From contig MKVQ01000020.1 in NCBI GenBank assembly GCA_001899635.1, forward strand, positions 160,464 to 224,463: DNA of 64,000 nucleotides, in the 5' to 3' direction. This DNA comes from Myxococcales bacterium 68-20 (GTDB lineage Bacteria; Myxococcota_A; Polyangia; Polyangiales; Polyangiaceae). The notes beneath the pieces are model-generated. The model saw only the letters and a list, made by a program, of their open reading frames with translations, was not told the DNA's origin and did no database searches. The position numbers and the translations under genes are program-made. This document shows, in pieces, positions 1 to 9,780 of this stretch; within the stretch, counting starts at the first letter, position 1; every line of letters starts with the position of its first letter.

Positions 1-3000
1 TCCATCCGGAAGTCCTTGAGCCGCGCGCCCGGGAGGTTGTTCGCGAGCAGGCGCGTCTCGACGAACTCGCTCCGCTTGCTCTCCGCGACCCGATCGAACA
101 CGGCACGGAGGCCGATGCCCATGCGGCCGACGTAGGACTGCGAGAGCTCGACCGACGCCGAGCCGTCCTCCTTCAGGAAGGCGCGGCCCTCGATGCGGAC
201 GCCGTCGGCGTCGCCGAGCTGCGGAGTGGTCGTGCGCGGAGTGCCGGGGACGAGCCGGATCGCCGGCTGACCGCGCAGCTCCGCGGGGACGTAACCGAAG
301 GGCGCGAACTTGTCGCGCAGCGTGAGCCAGCGGCCGTCGCCGCCGATGTCGAGGCGCGTGACGACGTTGTCGTAGGTCTCGACCTCGCTCATCTTGCCCG
401 CAGGCGGCATCGCGATGCGGCTCTTCACGAGCGCGAGCTCGGCCTTCATGTCGAGGAGACGCATCAAGTAGGAGAACGCGGCCTGACGCGAGCCGGCCCG
501 GCCGGTGATCACGCGGCGGCCGTCGTTCTCCTGCGCGTCCTGCACGGTCTCGCCGACGAACTTGTAGAGTGCACGGGCTCGCTCGTCCTGCTTGGAGGCG
601 GGGATGCCCTTCACGATCTCGCGGGCGACCCGGACGAGCCGCGGATCGACCGGCGTCTCCTCGCTCGCCGCGTCGACGTAACGGAGGAGCGTGTCCTCGA
701 GGTCGATGCCCCACCCGATGCGCACGCTCGGGAGGAACTCGCGCGGGTTCGGAGCATCCGCCTCTTCGGGCGCGGGCGGGCTCTCGTCGACGCGCCAGCG
801 ACGCTCGAGGAACGGGCCGCGCTCGGCGGTCGTGGGCTTCGGGACCTGGCCGATCGTCTCGATCTCGACCGGGCGATCCTTCGGCGCCATCACGACGAAC
901 TCGCTCCGCCAGTAGCCCTTGTCGGCCTCGCGGAAGAACCAGTGCGGCCCGCGGTAGCGCTTGCCCTTCGCGCCTTCGCTCGGCATCGCGATGATGTGTT
1001 CGAGCTCGAAGTAGTCGCCCACCTCGAGGTGCGGCAGGGTCAGGGTCGGCTTGCCGGCGACGGGCTCGGGCTCGAGGATCGTGCCGTCCGGCTTGATCAC
1101 CCGGAAGCGGAGCACGAGGCCCTCCGGCGGCTTCTGCTCTGACTCCCGGTCGACCGCCTCCTGCGATTGCATCCGGACGATCTCGTGCTCGAGCATCTCG
1201 CTCGAGCCGTCGGAGTGCACCCACACGGCGGCGTAGTCGAGGATGCGGGCGGCGTTGCCGTCCATGTGCTTGCCTGACTTCTCCCAGGCCTCGAACTCGC
1301 GGATGATCTTGCGGCCATCCATCCGGTACGGCTCGAGCAGGCTCGCGCCCTCGAGGATCTCGACGGCCTCGCGGATCTCGATCCCCTTCGCGCCCGCCTG
1401 GAGCGCGGCGGCGAGCGCCCGGCGGAGCGCGCTGGTGTCGCCTTGCGCATAGGCGTGATCGGCGAGCCGGAAGCGCGCCTGCACGTCGGCCGGGTTCTTC
1501 GCGAGCGCCTTCTCGAGCTGCGCGGCGGCTGCGCTCGGATCGCCCGACCGCATGAGGACGTCGGCGATGCGTCCCGCGATCTCCTTCCGATCGGGGCGGC
1601 GCTTCTCGAGGCGCCGGAGCTCCGCGATCGCCGCCTTCCAGTCGCGACGTGCGAGCGCGCGGTCGAGGTCGATCTCCGCATCGGGATCGAGTTGCTTGAT
1701 GCGTGCCGCGACCTTGTCGGCCTCGGCGAGCGCGCCGTCGTCCTCGAGCGCCGTGAGATGGAGGCCGAGCGCGTCGCGATCGTCGGGGAAGCGCTCGGAG
1801 AGACCCTTCACCGCGCGCATGCGCTCGGCGCGCCACCCGAGGCGGCCGTACACGCGCGCGAGCTGCTCGGTGACCTGCGGGACACCCGGCAGATCGGCCG
1901 CGAGCTTGCGGAGCGGCTCGACCGCCTCCACGAGGCCGCGTTGATCGGCGTCGTCGAGGACGAGCCACGCGCGGGCGTACCAGAGCCGGTCGTCCGCCGC
2001 GTAGGCGCGCGCATAGAGCTCTTTCTCCGTGATGCGGCGGACCTGCTCGGCGAACGCGAGGTCGCCGCGCGCGTACTGAGCGGCGAACAGGAGCGCGATG
2101 GGCGCGGCGTCCTTCGGCTCGACGAGGGGCTGCATCAGCGTGGCGGCGACGTCGGAGAGGCCGTCGATCCACGCGGCATGCGCCGCGAGGGCGACGACGA
2201 GCGGCGACAGGCGCGCGTCGCGGCCTGCGGCGGTCTCCGCGACGATGCGGGAGATCGGGTTCGGATCGGGGAGTCCGACGGGACGGCCGATCCCGTAGGG
2301 CTTCGTCGCGTCGCTGTCCGTCGCGAGGTTGGCGGCGCTGCCGTCGAGGTTCATCAGGCGCACCGACGCGGCGTCGTTCATGACGCGCGCGAGGACGCGG
2401 TGCCGGCCTTTCGGCACGCGCACGGCTCCGCCGAACCGCTGCCACACGCCCCATTGGCGGAGATCGCGATCGACGACCAGTACGTCGTCGATCCAGACGG
2501 CGACCGCGCCCTGCACGGCGACGAGCACGTCGCGATCGGCGGGCGCCTCGAAGAACGTCTCGACGTAGAAGATGCCGTCGTCGGTCTTCTCCTTGCTCGC
2601 GGTCAGGCAGCGATGGCGCTCCGTCTCGAGGACGTGCGGAACGCTCCCGCGCGACGGCTCCTCCGGCCACGACGGCGGCCAGGGCGCCCGCTCGGCCGCG
2701 AACGAGCGCCGGCGATCGGGCGCCGACCCGCGGCCGAAGGGGCCGGCGATACGGACGTTGCGAGCGCAGCCCATCCGGCTGGTGACGAGCGTGTCGAACG
2801 CGTCGCCGGTGACCTCGGCCCGATCACGCGTCTCGGCCGACGACCACTCGTGGAGCTCGGCGAGCGCGCGCCAGCCGACATGGCCTGGCGCGGCGAGGAT
2901 CGACTCGAGCACCGCGGCGTTGTTCTTCCACAGATTCGAGACGCTGCCGCGAAGACTGACGAGATGGTGCGTCGCCATCCACGCCGCGAGCGGAGCGCTG

Positions 3001-3410
3001 GCGTCCTCGCTCTTCTTCGCATGCCCGAGCGCGGCCACGTAGCCCTGCGCCGCGCGCTTCGGATCGCCGTGTGCCTCGTCCCAGATTGCTCCGCCGAGCG
3101 CGGCGTAGAGCGCGTCTCCCGAGGTCTTCTTCGAGAGCAGTCGGTTCCGTGCCTCCTCGGCGCCCTTCGCGGTGCCGCCCGGCGCGAACATCTCGTCGAG
3201 GAGCCAGCGACCGACGACCTCGCCGTCGGTCGACGACTTCCCCTGGCTCCGAAGCTTCGACAGCGCGATCGGCGTCTTGGCGTCCGGCGGCCCTCCGCAC
3301 GCACCGACGGCCGTCGAGAGCACGCCAGCGACGAGAAGCGCTCCGATGGCGCGCGTCACGGTCCGTCGCGCGCTGAGGCAACGTGCATCGTTCTTCGTGA
3401 TGGGTTCCAT
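1..3410 (-). CDS. Large lipoprotein with degenerate DUF3857/transglutaminase-like region (C-terminus outside window)
   Basis: The start is the ATG at 3410. The N-terminus has basic residues, a hydrophobic segment and a lipobox (VGAC, Cys about residue 36), so export and lipid anchoring are likely. Alpha-helical TPR-like repeats fill the middle, followed by a beta-rich DUF3857-like part and a transglutaminase-like part near the window edge. At the place where the downstream neighbour has GDCKDKA this protein reads GRAGSRQAA, and the His of FDH is replaced (YDN), so the Cys and His of the triad are missing. It is the same architecture as the gene at 3479-7285, which lies 68 bases upstream on the same strand; a paralogous pair is inferred. 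The function is unknown; a binding or scaffold role is a guess. The C-terminus is cut by the window. Confidence 0.85.
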   Translation of the reverse strand, partial: MEPITKNDARCLSARRTVTRAIGALLVAGVLSTAVGACGGPPDAKTPIALSKLRSQGKSSTDGEVVGRWLLDEMFAPGGTAKGAEEARNRLLSKKTSGDALYAALGGAIWDEAHGDPKRAAQGYVAALGHAKKSEDASAPLAAWMATHHLVSLRGSVSNLWKNNAAVLESILAAPGHVGWRALAELHEWSSAETRDRAEVTGDAFDTLVTSRMGCARNVRIAGPFGRGSAPDRRRSFAAERAPWPPSWPEEPSRGSVPHVLETERHRCLTASKEKTDDGIFYVETFFEAPADRDVLVAVQGAVAVWIDDVLVVDRDLRQWGVWQRFGGAVRVPKGRHRVLARVMNDAASVRLMNLDGSAANLATDSDATKPYGIGRPVGLPDPNPISRIVAETAAGRDARLSPLVVALAAHAAWIDGLSDVAATLMQPLVEPKDAAPIALLFAAQYARGDLAFAEQVRRITEKELYARAYAADDRLWYARAWLVLDDADQRGLVEAVEPLRKLAADLPGVPQVTEQLARVYGRLGWRAERMRAVKGLSERFPDDRDALGLHLTALEDDGALAEADKVAARIKQLDPDAEIDLDRALARRDWKAAIAELRRLEKRRPDRKEIAGRIADVLMRSGDPSAAAAQLEKALAKNPADVQARFRLADHAYAQGDTSALRRALAAALQAGAKGIEIREAVEILEGASLLEPYRMDGRKIIREFEAWEKSGKHMDGNAARILDYAAVWVHSDGSSEMLEHEIVRMQSQEAVDRESEQKPPEGLVLRFRVIKPDGTILEPEPVAGKPTLTLPHLEVGDYFELEHIIAMPSEGAKGKRYRGPHWFFREADKGYWRSEFVVMAPKDRPVEIETIGQVPKPTTAERGPFLERRWRVDESPPAPEEADAPNPREFLPSVRIGWGIDLEDTLLRYVDAASEETPVDPRLVRVAREIVKGIPASKQDERARALYKFVGETVQDAQENDGRRVITGRAGSRQAAFSYLMRLLDMKAELALVKSRIAMPPAGKMSEVETYDNVVTRLDIGGDGRWLTLRDKFAPFGYVPAELRGQPAIRLVPGTPRTTTPQLGDADGVRIEGRAFLKEDGSASVELSQSYVGRMGIGLRAVFDRVAESKRSEFVETRLLANNLPGARLKDFRM

Positions 3411-3478
3411 CTGTCCTTCGTCCGCGTCCATGCTCGTCGCGCTCTTCGTGCCCTCGCGGCTAGCGAGCCGGCGCTGGT

Positions 3479-6400
3479 TCACTTCGACACCGTGTACGTC
3501 ACGGTCTGGCCGAGCTCGCGATCGACCTGCTCGCAGAACGCGCGGAACGCTGCGTACTCGCTCGCCGGGATGCGCGACTTCGTGATCGCCACCGTCGTCT
3601 TGACGCGGACGGTGTTGCCGGTGGTCTCGCTCTCCACCTTGAAGAAGCCGTAGGGGCTCTGGCCCTCGGCGGAGTGCGGGCCGCCGAGGATCTTCGCGCC
3701 CGGGGGCAGCTTCACGACCGTCTCGTTCTCCTGGGTGGAGAGGGCGAAGATCCGGATGTCGCGGCGTCGGCTCGAGAGCGCCGCGTACGAGCGGACCATG
3801 TGCTCGCGTGCGCCCACCGAGACGGTACGCGTCTCGCCGTCCTTGCGCGCGAAGCTCGGAGCCTTTGCCTTCGCATGGATCTCGACCTTGCGCTCGATGT
3901 CGTCGAGGTCGCTCGCGACGACGCTCTGGACGTCGAGTCCGGGGAGCTCGCTCGCGAGGTCTTCCTGCACGCGCTGCCGCTGCGACGCCTTCGCGTGATA
4001 GCGCTGGCGCCAGCTCGAGGCGCTCGAGCCGGTGATCTCCACCTTCCAGTCGATCTGCGCCGACCCGTCCGGGTTCACCGTCGCCTCGACGCGCTTGCTC
4101 GCGACGCTCTCGGACGCCTTCGGCTCGGGCAGGTGCACGAGCTTCGGCTTGCCCTCGTTGATCTGGAGGGCCAGAGCGCCGCGGTCCATGCTCGGCAGCT
4201 CGTTCGAGCCGGTGAACTCGGCTGTGCCGTCGAGGTACCAGTCGAGCGAAGGCACGTAGGCGATCGCGTGATCGAACGGCGCGAGGCTCGCCGGCTCGGT
4301 CTCGAAGTCGCCTCTCATCCCGGTGCGCAGGATCACGATCGTCGCGTTGATCCCGAGCTCCTTGAGCATGGTGACGATGAGCGTCGCCTTGTCTTTGCAG
4401 TCGCCGAAGCCGCGCGCGAAGATCTGCGCGCATCGGTACGGCTTGAAGCCGTGGATACCGAACTCGAGCGCGACGTAGCGGGTCTTCTGAACGACGAAGT
4501 CGTAGATCGCACGGACCTTCGCCTTGTCGTCGGTCAGGCCCTTCGTGATCTCGAGGGCGCGCCGGCGGACCTCGTCGTCGGCGGTGAACTGGTCCTTCAC
4601 GAGGCCCCAGTACCAACGCCCCATGTCGTCCCAGCTCTTGTAGGTCGAGACGTGCACGTGGCCGAGCGACTCGGCGAGCGGCGGCATCGCGGGCTCCGGC
4701 TCGAGGGGCGCGACGTTCTCGGCCCTGAAGTGCCAGATCTTGTTGTCGCCCCTCTCCTCGACCGTCTGGGTGAGCCCGGCGACCTTCGGCTTGTTGAAGT
4801 AGAAAGTGCGCGACTTCGGCGTGATGAGCACGTACTCGCTTCGTGCGACCGGCTCGGTCGACTGCATGTAGACGACCTCGCCGAAGTAGTCGGCGAACGC
4901 GTTGCGGTGCGAGACGTCCTCGACGCGGTACTGGAGCTCGACCACGTCGCCCGGGTCGAGGCGCGGGAAACGGACGTAGAACGCGCGCGCGCTCGAGTAC
5001 ATCGCCATCGCGGGGTTGTCCGTCGCGCCCTCGCCGCTCTCGATCGCCTCGTCGATCTGGCCGCTCTTGCGGTAGATGCGCGCGCCGCGGAGCTGCACCG
5101 TCTCGGAGTCGGCCTGGAACGCGAAGCCGTACTCGCGGGCCTCGGCCGCGGCCGCGTCGGTGAGGGGCTGGAAGACGACCTGGTGGAAGCGGCTCGCGAG
5201 GCCGTTCGGGAACACCGTCGTGACCTGGAGATCGACGAGCGTGCGGCGCGTCCGTCCCTGGCTCGGCTGATCGCGGAGCTTGAGGAACTCGGCGGACGGG
5301 CGCGCGTAGGCCTCGTCCGCGCGCGGCTTGGCCGGCTCGGTGTGGGCGACGTACTCGCGGACGTCCTTCTCCTGCGGGCGGAGCTGGAGGACCTGCCTGA
5401 GGAGGCGGAGCTGTTCGTCGGTCTGGCCGCCGACCGCGTACACATCGGCGAGCGCGCGGAGCGTGGCGACGTCCTCGGGGGCGAGATCCAGTGCCCGGCG
5501 ATGGAGCGCGATCGCCTTCGGCCGATCACCGAGGGCGACGTAGGCCTTTGCTGCGGTGGCGAGCGAGCGCGCGCTGTCGGGGTTCGTCTCGACGAGCCGC
5601 TCGATCCATCGATTCGCGAGGACGGGGTCGCGCCGTGCGAGCGCGAGCTCGATGCGCTCGGCGAGGACCTGGGTGTCGTCGTAGCGGAGCGTCGCGTAGC
5701 GCCCGGCCACCTCTTCGCTCTCGGTCGTGCGGTCGAGCTCGCGCAACGCGTTGGCCGTCGCGCGGAGGAGCGCGACGCTGCGCGGCCTGCGCGCGAGCGT
5801 TCCGTTCAGGGACGAGAGCGCGGTCTCGCGAAGACCGGCCTCGGAGTAGAGCTCGATCTGAGCGAGGTTTGCCGGGACGTTGTCCGGGTCGAGCGCGAGG
5901 ACCTTCTCGTAGTACGGGATCGCGTCGCGCCAGTTCGCGCCGCCGCGGGCGTGAGCGGCCCGCGCGAGGAGCGTGGTCAGGCGGTCCCTCTCCGGTGCCG
6001 CCTTGCCAGCGCGACGGACGATCTCCTCGGCCTTGTCGATCCACATTGCGCGCTGGTTGCGGTTCTCGGCGAGATCTCCCGCGAGGAGGCAGCGCTGGAC
6101 GGTGGGGGATTTCTCGGCGGCGCGTCGGGCGAGGTCGCGCGCGCGGTTCTCGCTCGTGTCGTCCGAGCTCGTGAGGATGAGCCAGCGGGCGTAGGCCTCG
6201 AGCGAGGCGGCGTCGTCACGGAGGGCGAGCTTCTCGAACGCGGGGACGGGGCCGGCGACGGCGGGCGGCGGGGGCTTGTCGCCCTTGCGGAAACGGACCG
6301 AGGCCGCTTCCTTCGCGTGATTCGGATCCGGGTCGGCCTCGAGGTTCTTGTCGGGGGCGCCGCTCGGATCGGCGAGGCGGAGCGCGAACATCGGCGGGTC

Positions 6401-7285
6401 CTCGTCGCCGCAGACCTTCACCGTGAGGCGGTGCCAGCCCTCACGCATCGTGAGGGTCACGCCGAAGCGGTCGCTGTCCAGATCGCGGTACTTCGGATCC
6501 TTGGCCACCTCGACGCCGTCGAAGAACACCTTCGCTGCGCCGCTCGCGCCGAACCAGACCGAGAACGGCCGCGGTCCGGACTTCGTGCGGAGATCGCGAA
6601 CGAACGTCGTCGCATACCCGCAGACGTTCTCCTGCGGTCGCATCATCGCGCCGAGGTCGACCCATCCGTACGGGAAGACGTCCGGGGCGATGCGGTTGCC
6701 GACCTGGCGCTCTTTCCCGTCGTAAGTGCGGGTCATGCTGAGCGCGTCGGCGATCTCGTCCTCCGGCCCGAAGCTGCGGTCGAGCCCGGTCTTCCCTTCG
6801 TTGTCGAACGGTCCGGTGACGACCCATCGGCCGACGAACCCGAGGTCCTTGATTCGCTGCTTCGCGCCGGTGAGATCCCCGCGCCGCCGCCGTGCGTACG
6901 CCTCGAGGAGCCCGGAGTAGACCCGGAGCGGCGGCGCGACGCGAGCGTCGCCGGCGATCGCACGAAGCGACTCCTCCACCTCCTGCGGGTCGCCCTGGTC
7001 CCAGTCCGCCCAGACCTGACGGAGCGGGACGTACCCGAGCGGCATTCCTCCGCGGACGACCTCGTCGGACAGCCGCGCGAGCCGCGGCAGCCGTTGTCCG
7101 ACGTCGGCCGAGGAGGCTCCCGGCGCGATCGCGATCAGCGAGACCAGCCCGATGCCGAGCGCCCGGAGGGCCCAGACCGGCTTTGTCTTCGCCCAGCCAC
7201 GAGACGAGGCCCCCGGCGCAGGGGGTGCTTTCGCCGTCCCCGAGGCGTGGAGGCCGGCTTGCTTCGCTCCGGGACCTCGGAGCAT
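3479..7285 (-). CDS. TPR - DUF3857 - transglutaminase-like protein with intact catalytic triad
   Basis: About 1268 aa. The start at 7285 puts a hydrophobic export segment (ALRALGIGLVSLIAIAPG) near residue 50; an ATG at 7483 would give a longer, low-complexity N-terminus. Order: export segment, a beta-rich putative sugar-binding-like part (about 130-300), TPR repeats (about 380-650), DUF3857-like domain (about 660-860), transglutaminase core (about 900-1040) and a C-terminal beta domain. The triad is visible: Cys963 in GDCKDKA, His1006 in FDHAIAY, Asp1019 in YLDGTAEF. Members of this family are papain-fold peptidases or amidases, or cross-linking enzymes, of the cell envelope; the substrate is not known here. 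It probably shares a transcript with the dead paralogue just downstream. Confidence 0.88.
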   Translation of the reverse strand: MLRGPGAKQAGLHASGTAKAPPAPGASSRGWAKTKPVWALRALGIGLVSLIAIAPGASSADVGQRLPRLARLSDEVVRGGMPLGYVPLRQVWADWDQGDPQEVEESLRAIAGDARVAPPLRVYSGLLEAYARRRRGDLTGAKQRIKDLGFVGRWVVTGPFDNEGKTGLDRSFGPEDEIADALSMTRTYDGKERQVGNRIAPDVFPYGWVDLGAMMRPQENVCGYATTFVRDLRTKSGPRPFSVWFGASGAAKVFFDGVEVAKDPKYRDLDSDRFGVTLTMREGWHRLTVKVCGDEDPPMFALRLADPSGAPDKNLEADPDPNHAKEAASVRFRKGDKPPPPAVAGPVPAFEKLALRDDAASLEAYARWLILTSSDDTSENRARDLARRAAEKSPTVQRCLLAGDLAENRNQRAMWIDKAEEIVRRAGKAAPERDRLTTLLARAAHARGGANWRDAIPYYEKVLALDPDNVPANLAQIELYSEAGLRETALSSLNGTLARRPRSVALLRATANALRELDRTTESEEVAGRYATLRYDDTQVLAERIELALARRDPVLANRWIERLVETNPDSARSLATAAKAYVALGDRPKAIALHRRALDLAPEDVATLRALADVYAVGGQTDEQLRLLRQVLQLRPQEKDVREYVAHTEPAKPRADEAYARPSAEFLKLRDQPSQGRTRRTLVDLQVTTVFPNGLASRFHQVVFQPLTDAAAAEAREYGFAFQADSETVQLRGARIYRKSGQIDEAIESGEGATDNPAMAMYSSARAFYVRFPRLDPGDVVELQYRVEDVSHRNAFADYFGEVVYMQSTEPVARSEYVLITPKSRTFYFNKPKVAGLTQTVEERGDNKIWHFRAENVAPLEPEPAMPPLAESLGHVHVSTYKSWDDMGRWYWGLVKDQFTADDEVRRRALEITKGLTDDKAKVRAIYDFVVQKTRYVALEFGIHGFKPYRCAQIFARGFGDCKDKATLIVTMLKELGINATIVILRTGMRGDFETEPASLAPFDHAIAYVPSLDWYLDGTAEFTGSNELPSMDRGALALQINEGKPKLVHLPEPKASESVASKRVEATVNPDGSAQIDWKVEITGSSASSWRQRYHAKASQRQRVQEDLASELPGLDVQSVVASDLDDIERKVEIHAKAKAPSFARKDGETRTVSVGAREHMVRSYAALSSRRRDIRIFALSTQENETVVKLPPGAKILGGPHSAEGQSPYGFFKVESETTGNTVRVKTTVAITKSRIPASEYAAFRAFCEQVDRELGQTVTYTVSK

Positions 7286-7616
7286 TTCCGAGACGTCGGG
7301 CGCTGATCGGCGCGTCGGCACGGCGGGGTTTTCCGCCGCGACGGCCCGCGCGTCAAGTTGCCCGTCATTTGGCCGGCCTTCGGGCGGCTCGACGCTCGAC
7401 GGTCGTGGGGGCCGGGCCCGGGCCGCTCTTGACCACGGCGTTTCCAGTACGGCGGAGGGCGCGGGAAAAGCCTGTTCGACCATGCTCGAGGTTGGCGGGG
7501 CGTTTGCAACGCTCGTGGTCGTGCGATCACAGGCCATGTGGTGTAAGAACGTGCTGGTGACAACGGTCTTGGAGTCCAAGCACCCAGAGCCAGCGCGCAG
7601 TGCGAAGCGTGGGTCC
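7286..7616. other. Divergent intergenic region
   Basis: This stretch separates the transglutaminase-like gene (leftward) from the UbiA-family gene (rightward) and must hold both promoters. I see no convincing -35/-10 pair. The leftward reading frame stays open through it, with an in-frame ATG at 7483, so part of it may be coding if the longer start is used. Confidence 0.4.
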
Positions 7617-8537
7617 ATGGTCAAGGGCCTCATCAAGACCATCCGGCCACACCAATGGGTGAAGAACCTGTTCGTGATGGCGCCGATGTTCTTCCACAAG
7701 GACCTGTTCGGCACCGCGGCCAGCGGCGACCCCACGCTGAACCTGACGGTCGCTGGCAAGGCGTTCCTCGCGACGGGCGTGTTCTGTCTCCTCGCCGGCG
7801 CCGTCTACACGATCAACGACCTCGTCGACGTCGAGGCCGATCGGGTTCACCCGGTGAAGCGCGAGCGCCCGATCGCAAGCGGCGCCGTCCCGGAGGGCAT
7901 CGCCAAGGGGTTCGCTGCCTTGCTGGTGGCGGCGTCGCTCGGCATCGCGTTCCTGGAGCTGAACTGGGCCTTCGCCGCGGTCGCTGCGCTCTATTTCGTC
8001 GAGAACATCGCCTACAGCTTCAAGTTGAAGAAGGTCGCGTTCCTCGACGTCGGCCTCATCGCCTTCGGCTTCGTGCTCCGCGTCGTCGCCGGCGGCCTCG
8101 CGACCGACACAAAGGTGAGCTGGTACATGCTCGCGTGCACCGCGCTCCTCGCGCTCTTCCTCGGCTTCGGCAAGCGCCGTCACGAGCTCGAAGGTGAGCA
8201 CGCTGGGAAGCAGCGGGCCGCGCTCGAGGCCTACTCGAAGACGTCGCTCACCTCGGCGCTCGCGGTCACGGGCGTCGCGACGGCCGCGACCTACTTCGCG
8301 TACACGCTCGACAAGGATACGGAGTCCTTCTTCCACAGCGACAAGCTGTGGCTCACGGTGCCCTTCACCGTGTTCGGGATCATCCGCTTCCTCATGCTCG
8401 TGTCCGGGCGTGCAGGCCGGGGTCGGAAGGCCGAGAGCCCGACGCAAGAGATGCTGAGCGACGTGCCGTTCGTGCTCAACCTCGTGCTCTGGGTCGTGGC
8501 GATCGTGGCGATCGTCTATCGCCTCCGTCCCGCCTGA
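7617..8537 (+). CDS. UbiA-family membrane transferase, decaprenyl-phosphate phosphoribosyltransferase-like
   Basis: 306 aa, about eight or nine membrane helices. The first Asp-rich motif is NDLVDVEADRVHPVKRERPI (about residues 64-83), which matches the NDxxDxEADRxHPxKRxRPIA pattern of mycobacterial DPPR synthase (Rv3806c) rather than quinone prenyltransferases; the N-terminus (IRPHQWVKN) also fits that subgroup. That enzyme moves phosphoribose from PRPP onto a polyprenyl phosphate, making the precursor of lipid-linked arabinose. A second Asp region (DVGLIAFGFVLRVVAGG) is present. Start chosen at the ATG at 7617, where similarity begins. No DprE1/DprE2-like genes lie in the window. Family is sure; the exact acceptor is inferred. 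Confidence 0.85.
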   Translation: MVKGLIKTIRPHQWVKNLFVMAPMFFHKDLFGTAASGDPTLNLTVAGKAFLATGVFCLLAGAVYTINDLVDVEADRVHPVKRERPIASGAVPEGIAKGFAALLVAASLGIAFLELNWAFAAVAALYFVENIAYSFKLKKVAFLDVGLIAFGFVLRVVAGGLATDTKVSWYMLACTALLALFLGFGKRRHELEGEHAGKQRAALEAYSKTSLTSALAVTGVATAATYFAYTLDKDTESFFHSDKLWLTVPFTVFGIIRFLMLVSGRAGRGRKAESPTQEMLSDVPFVLNLVLWVVAIVAIVYRLRPA

Positions 8538-9024
8538 ACCGCGCGCGCTCGAGGCATCATCGGGATCGTCGTCGCTCCGGTTTGCGGGGGCGCGCATCGG
8601 CTCACGCTCTCGATGCGAGGCGATGACCTGAGCAAGGTCTCGACTCGAAGCTCCGTCGAGAACGAGCCCGGGTCGAGGCTCACTCGAAGATCATTCCCTG
8701 CCGTCGTCGATTTGTGTGCGGCGCAATCACGACGAAACGGACAGTCTGCACCGCGACAGCAGTGACGATGAGATCGATCGCGGCCCGCGCGATCTCGATG
8801 CCTCCGCTCTCGCTGACGAGTGAGCTCGCTCGCTCTCGTCGTGCATGAAGAGGCTTCGCCTCGGGAGGTCTGCGCGCGAGACGGGGTGAGGCCCGCGAAG
8901 CGCCGCTTGGCCCGATCGCCTGGCGTCGATCGGTGTGCATCAGCCGCGAGGAGCCGGTTGCGAAGAGCTACGCGTGTGGCTTCGGCGATGCAGAGAGCGG
9001 ACGTCGCGAAGGAGGCAACGGAAC
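8538..9024. other. 487-base stretch without a recognisable gene
   Basis: Short open frames exist on both strands but have no ribosome site and no recognisable product. The stretch is rich in TCGA-containing words. It must carry the promoter of the repeat lipoprotein at 9025. Confidence 0.4.
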
Positions 9025-9567
9025 ATGCTCACGCTCAAGACCATGACAGTGTCGAGCCTCGCTCTCGGAGTGGGGCTCGTGCTTGGCGGGTGCGTCGCTC
9101 CCACTGCGGACCCCGAGGCTCGGATCGACTCGACGGCTGGTGCCCTCTCTCACGAGGAGGAGACCGACCAGCCGAAGGAGGAATCCGAATACGAGTACTC
9201 GGATGAGGCGGAGGAGGAGGGGAAGGCCGAGGAGAAGAAAGAGACGACGGAAGAGTCCGCCGATCCCGCCGCCGACGAAGACGCTACTAGAGACGCGGAA
9301 GAGCGGGGCGAGTCGGAGGCCAACGACGAGGACCCGGACGCCCAATGGCGTGGCGGAAGGATGGGGGGCTGGGGGATCGGCAGGCCCGGTTGGGGGATGG
9401 GCAGGCCCGGCTGGGGGATGGGCAGGCCTGGCTGGGGGATGGGCAGGCCTGGCTGGGGAGTGGGCAGGCCTGGCTGGGGCTGGGGACATCGGCCCGGTTG
9501 GGGCTGGGGACACCGGCCTGGCTGGGGCTGGGGCGGACGCTGCGACGCGTGGGGCCGCTGCTGGTGA
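9025..9567 (+). CDS. Lipoprotein with acidic linker and Gly-Trp-rich GMGRPGW repeats
   Basis: 180 aa. The start at 9025 is fixed by a strong ribosome site (AAGGAGG, 9009-9015). A lipoprotein signal ends in LVLGGC (Cys about residue 22). Residues about 45-110 are a very acidic Glu/Asp/Lys linker. From about 116 the protein is a 7-residue tandem repeat (GMGRPGW, then GWGHRPGW) and it ends in GRCDAWGRCW. The last motif recurs as GCDAFGNCF in the next gene (9781), so the two are related in design although their repeats differ. Gly/aromatic repeats suggest a structural surface protein; no function is known. Confidence 0.8.
   Translation: MLTLKTMTVSSLALGVGLVLGGCVAPTADPEARIDSTAGALSHEEETDQPKEESEYEYSDEAEEEGKAEEKKETTEESADPAADEDATRDAEERGESEANDEDPDAQWRGGRMGGWGIGRPGWGMGRPGWGMGRPGWGMGRPGWGVGRPGWGWGHRPGWGWGHRPGWGWGGRCDAWGRCW
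9372..9540 (+). repeat. In-frame tandem repeat (21-24 bp units)
   Basis: About six 21-bp units encoding GxGRPGW, followed by two or three longer units encoding GWGHRPGW, all inside the lipoprotein gene at 9025. Adjacent units are nearly identical at DNA level (GGGATGGGCAGGCC core), which points to recent expansion and a likely length polymorphism. Confidence 0.85.
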
Positions 9568-9780
9568 TCGGTGCGGTTCATCGAGAGCGGCCTGCGCGGT
9601 ACCTCGGGTGAGACCTCGGACGAGGGAATCCTCGAGCGCAGGCCGCGCGCGCATCGGGCATGGCGCGCGAGCAGCGTGCGGTCGAGCAGGCGGTTGGCAG
9701 AGGTGTGGACCTCTGCGGGCACGTAGCCGTTCGCGCGTCGTCTTCAGGAAGAGGCAACTCGAGACTCGAGGAGGTTCACG

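Noticed and set aside
1443..3653. 736-aa plus-strand frame
   Set aside because: Opposite-strand shadow of the transglutaminase-like genes; no ribosome site and no recognisable domain. High GC keeps antisense frames open.
3674..7306. 1210-aa plus-strand frame
   Set aside because: Antisense of the triad-containing gene; composition of Leu/Arg/Asp/Glu is typical of reverse-complement frames.
8680..8940. 86-aa minus-strand frame
   Set aside because: No start signal and low-complexity composition; lies in the gene-free region before the repeat lipoprotein.
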